Positions 62,104 through 64,000 of a stretch of DNA of 64,000 nt are shown in pieces. The stretch is from Anaerolineae bacterium (GTDB lineage: Bacteria; Chloroflexota; Anaerolineae; Caldilineales; Caldilineaceae), in contig JAUIHI010000027.1 in the NCBI GenBank assembly GCA_030432295.1, positions 1-64,000 of the forward strand, written 5' to 3'. The number at the start of each line of letters is the position of its first letter. The first letter of the stretch is position 1. Both the position numbers and the translations under genes were made by a program. Below the pieces are notes generated by a model that made no database searches, was not told where the DNA came from, and worked only from the letters and a program-made list of their open reading frames with translations.

Positions 62104-62592
62104 CTAGTTGATAGGTGCTGCGTGCTGCGTGACAGTCGAGTCATCGACAGTGTACGTGGGATTCGTGTTGTATGGAACGGTATCTTCTTTCAGGTTTTGT
62201 TGGCGTTGATCAGAAAGCATTGTGAGTAGGAGGCGGATAATACTGGTCAGTTGTCCGCATCGGTGATCTGTGACAGCTTGGCCCAAAATGTGACGACCGG
62301 CATAATACCAGTTGCGTGCTTCCCTGGCCGAGCCAAGCGCATATTCGTAGTACCGGGCGCGATCTCTACCAGAGCTTTTGCTGTAGCCTTCCGCCAGATT
62401 CGCGCCTATCGAACCAACGGAGCGATATAGTTGATCTGCCAGACTTTTCATACGTGGATCGTTGCTGAGCTTGCTTACATCAGCCCAGCAAATATCTACG
62501 CAGAAAAGAGCCAACCGATACGCTTGCAGCCGCCAGAGAGGGTCATCTGTCAAATATCCCGGTACAGACTTTTCCCACTCCTCATACGTCAT
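62104..62592 (-). CDS. S23-type four-helix-bundle protein, flanked by inverted heptamer arms
   Basis: A 162-residue protein of the four-helix-bundle (S23/IVP-like) family: LQAYRLALFCVDICWADVSKL, SLADQLYRSVGSIGANLAEGYSKSSGRDRARYYEYALGSAREARNWYYAGRHIL and LTSIIRLLLTMLSDQRQ. These proteins are encoded as stand-alone genes or inside 23S rRNA intervening sequences and resemble the Avd protein of diversity-generating retroelements. Here no rRNA is near. ATG 62592 has a GAGGTGA ribosome-binding site that is the end of a TGCTGCG repeat arm; the C-terminus (TVTQHAAPIN) is read from the opposite arm. Mobility as a repeat-bounded cassette is inferred. Confidence 0.88.
   Translation of the reverse strand: MTYEEWEKSVPGYLTDDPLWRLQAYRLALFCVDICWADVSKLSNDPRMKSLADQLYRSVGSIGANLAEGYSKSSGRDRARYYEYALGSAREARNWYYAGRHILGQAVTDHRCGQLTSIIRLLLTMLSDQRQQNLKEDTVPYNTNPTYTVDDSTVTQHAAPIN
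62115..62133. repeat. Left TGCTGCG heptamer arm of the S23-gene element
   Basis: GTGCTGCGTGCTGCGTGAC holds two heptamer units and lies over the last codons of the four-helix-bundle gene. The right arm (62603-62626) is its inverted partner with three units. Confidence 0.88.
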
Positions 62593-62602
62593 CCGTTTCA
62601 CC

Positions 62603-62626
62603 TCACGCAGCACGAAGCACGCAGCA
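62603..62626. repeat. Right TGCTGCG heptamer arm of the S23-gene element
   Basis: Three inverted heptamer units (read on the minus strand: TGCTGCG TGCTTCG TGCTGCG, then TGA) lie 10 bp upstream of the four-helix-bundle start codon and reach the last codons of the MDR dehydrogenase gene only 4 bp away. Confidence 0.88.
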
Positions 62627-62629
62627 TTC

Positions 62630-63640
62630 TTACGGCTCCAGCACAACCTTCACCAGATCGCTCTCGCCCTTGGCCAGTTGACGGAAAATCTCTGATCCCT
62701 CGTCCAGACTGGCGATGCGTTCGATCAGTGGCTCCACATTCAGCCGCCCATCTGCCATTGCTGCGATGGCCGCGGCGAAGTCCTTCTCGTCAAAGCCGTA
62801 GGTGCCGCGCACAGTCAATTCGCGGGTGACAATCGCCTGCATATCAATCGTAATTGTCTTGGCACTGTTGCCGATCCACGTAATCTGTCCGCCGTTGCGG
62901 GTGGCGTCCACGGCCTGCTGCGCAGTAGGTGTGATGCCCACAGCCTCGAAAGCCACGTCCACGCCGCCGCCAGTCATTTCCCGGATCACAGCCACCGCGT
63001 CCTGTTCGCCCACATTGATGACCACATCCGCGCCCAATTCCTCGGCCAGTTCCAGCCGGTGGGCCGAGCGATCCGTGACGAATATTTTGCCTGCGCCCTT
63101 TGCCCGTGCCCAGAGCATCGCCATCAGCCCGATGGGACCGGCCCCGATCACGGCCACACTCTGCATCGGATCGATGGGGGTAATCGTTGCAGCGTGCATT
63201 GTCACTGCCACGGGTTCGCAGAGCGCGGCCCGCTGCCAACTGAGCTTTTCTGGCTTGCGGAAGAGCTGGGAGCAGCGCACTACCACCCGTTGAGCATAGG
63301 CCCCGTGCTCGTCCATTCCGGTCATGCGCCGATTGGGGGAGCGGTTGATGGGGTAGGGGTCCGGGCCGGTCGCCACGGAATAGAAGGGGATGACCACCAC
63401 TTCGTCCCCGGTTTTCCACCCTTCCACCCCATCGCCCAGCCCAGCGACGACACCGGCAAATTCGTGGCCCATCACAACTCCCGGCGTGCGACGGCCTGTG
63501 CTGCCCGTATAGCCGTGTACATCCGAGCCACAGATGCCCACCGCTTTCACGTCTATCAATACTTTGCCTGGCCCCGGTGTGGGATCGGCCATCTCTTCGA
63601 TGGGCATTTCCCACGGGCCACGATACATAAGCGCTTTCAT
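62630..63640 (-). CDS. Medium-chain dehydrogenase (zinc MDR) lacking the structural-zinc cysteines
   Basis: A 336-residue MDR oxidoreductase. Catalytic zinc ligands are visible: Cys in AVGICGSDVHGYTG (about residue 37), His/Glu in GVVMGHEFAGVV (about 58-59). The NAD(P)-binding part has SVAVIGAGPIGLMAMLWARAKGAGKIFVTDRSAHRLELA. The loop that normally carries four structural-zinc cysteines is replaced by IPFYSVATGPDPYPINRSPNRRMTG, so that zinc is absent. Similar loss occurs in some reductase branches. Substrate is probably a polyol or amino-acid-derived alcohol. Start ATG 63640. Confidence 0.92.
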   Translation of the reverse strand: MKALMYRGPWEMPIEEMADPTPGPGKVLIDVKAVGICGSDVHGYTGSTGRRTPGVVMGHEFAGVVAGLGDGVEGWKTGDEVVVIPFYSVATGPDPYPINRSPNRRMTGMDEHGAYAQRVVVRCSQLFRKPEKLSWQRAALCEPVAVTMHAATITPIDPMQSVAVIGAGPIGLMAMLWARAKGAGKIFVTDRSAHRLELAEELGADVVINVGEQDAVAVIREMTGGGVDVAFEAVGITPTAQQAVDATRNGGQITWIGNSAKTITIDMQAIVTRELTVRGTYGFDEKDFAAAIAAMADGRLNVEPLIERIASLDEGSEIFRQLAKGESDLVKVVLEP

Positions 63641-63891
63641 CTGATTTCAATTCCTTTGCAGGGGAGTGGATATAGGATATTGGGTATTGGATATTTCGGA
63701 TTCGGTCACCATCTGCTCACTCACAAATATCTACTACCCAATACCTGCGTTCTCCTCAAATGGTGTCATTTTCCGGGCAATTTGTCAATCCAGAGATTCG
63801 GCCCCATTGCGCGATTACCGGGGCGCTTCTATAATAACCTATCTGCACGGGCAGACGGAGTGAAAACCAGTGGAATAGGGGAGGCAGATTT
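63641..63891. other. Divergent spacer with an inverted AATACCC-type element
   Basis: The 251-bp gap between the MDR gene and the right-end isomerase gene holds a degenerate hairpin (63673-63746) and no gene I can support. Promoters for both flanking genes should be here; I do not see a convincing pair of boxes. Confidence 0.6.
63673..63746. repeat. Inverted GGGTATT/AATACCC element
   Basis: AGGATATTGGGTATTGGATATTT (63674-63696) pairs imperfectly with AAATATCTACTACCCAATACC (63725-63745). The GGGTATT/AATACCC unit equals that of the 11-copy array at 127-203, showing both direct and inverted arrangements of one unit in the same chromosome. Confidence 0.75.
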
Positions 63892-64000
63892 ATGTATCCG
63901 AATTTGAACACCGGCGCAATCGGTGTAAAAGCTACTTTTGGTGAAGCCGTCGAGTTGGCCGCCCGTCATGGCTTTAAGGGGATCGACTTTTCGATTGAAG
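63892..64000 (+). CDS. Sugar isomerase/epimerase-like TIM-barrel protein, N-terminus only
   Basis: The first 36 residues (MYPNLNTGAIGVKATFGEAV, then ELAARHGFKGIDFSIE) match the N-terminal strand-helix of xylose-isomerase-like TIM-barrel sugar phosphate isomerase/epimerases, where the first strand ends before a helix holding E/A-rich turns and a GFKGIDFS beta-2 segment follows. ATG 63892 has GGGGAGGCAG upstream, an ideal site. The gene is cut by the window edge. Neighbouring dehydrogenase and sugar-acid genes suggest carbohydrate catabolism. Confidence 0.8.
   Translation, partial: MYPNLNTGAIGVKATFGEAVELAARHGFKGIDFSIE

Overview
The window looks like a chromosomal segment of an uncultured or little-studied Chloroflexota (Anaerolineae/Caldilineae-like) bacterium. 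This is inferred from moderately high GC content, two plant-type MGDG-synthase-like glycosyltransferases, a PhaR-type regulator, and a dense population of short tandem/palindromic intergenic repeats. I see no rRNA, tRNA, CRISPR array, transposase or phage gene. About 59 protein genes can be supported, nearly all complete; a sugar isomerase-like gene is cut by the right edge and a possible gene tail by the left edge.

Layout. 0-5 kb: nuclease-like protein with a UvrD-type tail, MurJ, a membrane zinc protease and an HtrA protease. 5-13 kb: envelope polysaccharide and glycolipid genes (two GT4 transferases, a polyprenyl-phosphate sugar transferase, two GT28/MGDG-synthase-like enzymes around an alpha/beta hydrolase). 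13-21 kb, minus strand: a DUF433/DUF5615 toxin-antitoxin pair, an amino-acid oxidase and glycosidase-like pair, patatin, PhaR, a sulfite-oxidase-like protein behind two small genes, and FabF. 21-26.6 kb, minus strand: a probable carbamoyl-catabolic operon (GntR regulator, YgeY-like hydrolase, carbamate kinase, knotted YgeW-like carbamoyltransferase) with an AbiEii-type pair embedded in it. 26.6-34 kb: MurA with the fosfomycin-insensitive Asp variant, GyrB, a MazG-like protein, the housekeeping sigma factor, and a perfect parS site at 34.34 kb. 34.5-42.7 kb, plus strand: thiolase, then PaiB-argC-rRNA methylase-argB-argD-GNAT(argA)-carA, an arginine/carbamoyl-phosphate set preceded by a structured leader with an intrinsic terminator. 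42.68-42.91 kb: three same-orientation DnaA boxes plus a GT-rich, AT-rich tract, a candidate oriC. 43-49.5 kb: GNAT, homoserine dehydrogenase, PA14 lipoprotein, PhnD-like protein, SDR. 49.6-64 kb: sugar-acid and sugar metabolism (SDR, Gfo/Idh/MocA, PdxA-like, DUF1537 kinase, sialidase, PhyH, DegT aminotransferase, LarA-like, MDR dehydrogenase), an XRE regulator with a small coiled-coil gene, and an S23-type four-helix-bundle gene.

The most unusual trait is repeat architecture. At least nine families of intergenic elements are built from 7-10 bp tandem units (such as AATACCC, TGCTGCG, AGTCATC, CACAAAGA), usually arranged as inverted arms so that each forms a hairpin. They sit at gene ends, supply terminal codons of several proteins, occur twice inside one reading frame (a DUF1537 kinase), and in one case flank a four-helix-bundle gene while a gene-less copy of the same arms lies about 1.5 kb away. 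One hairpin superfamily keeps a TTTCGGAAA core while its arms change in a compensatory way. parS, gyrB, rpoD and the DnaA-box cluster within 14 kb suggest the window lies near the replication origin.
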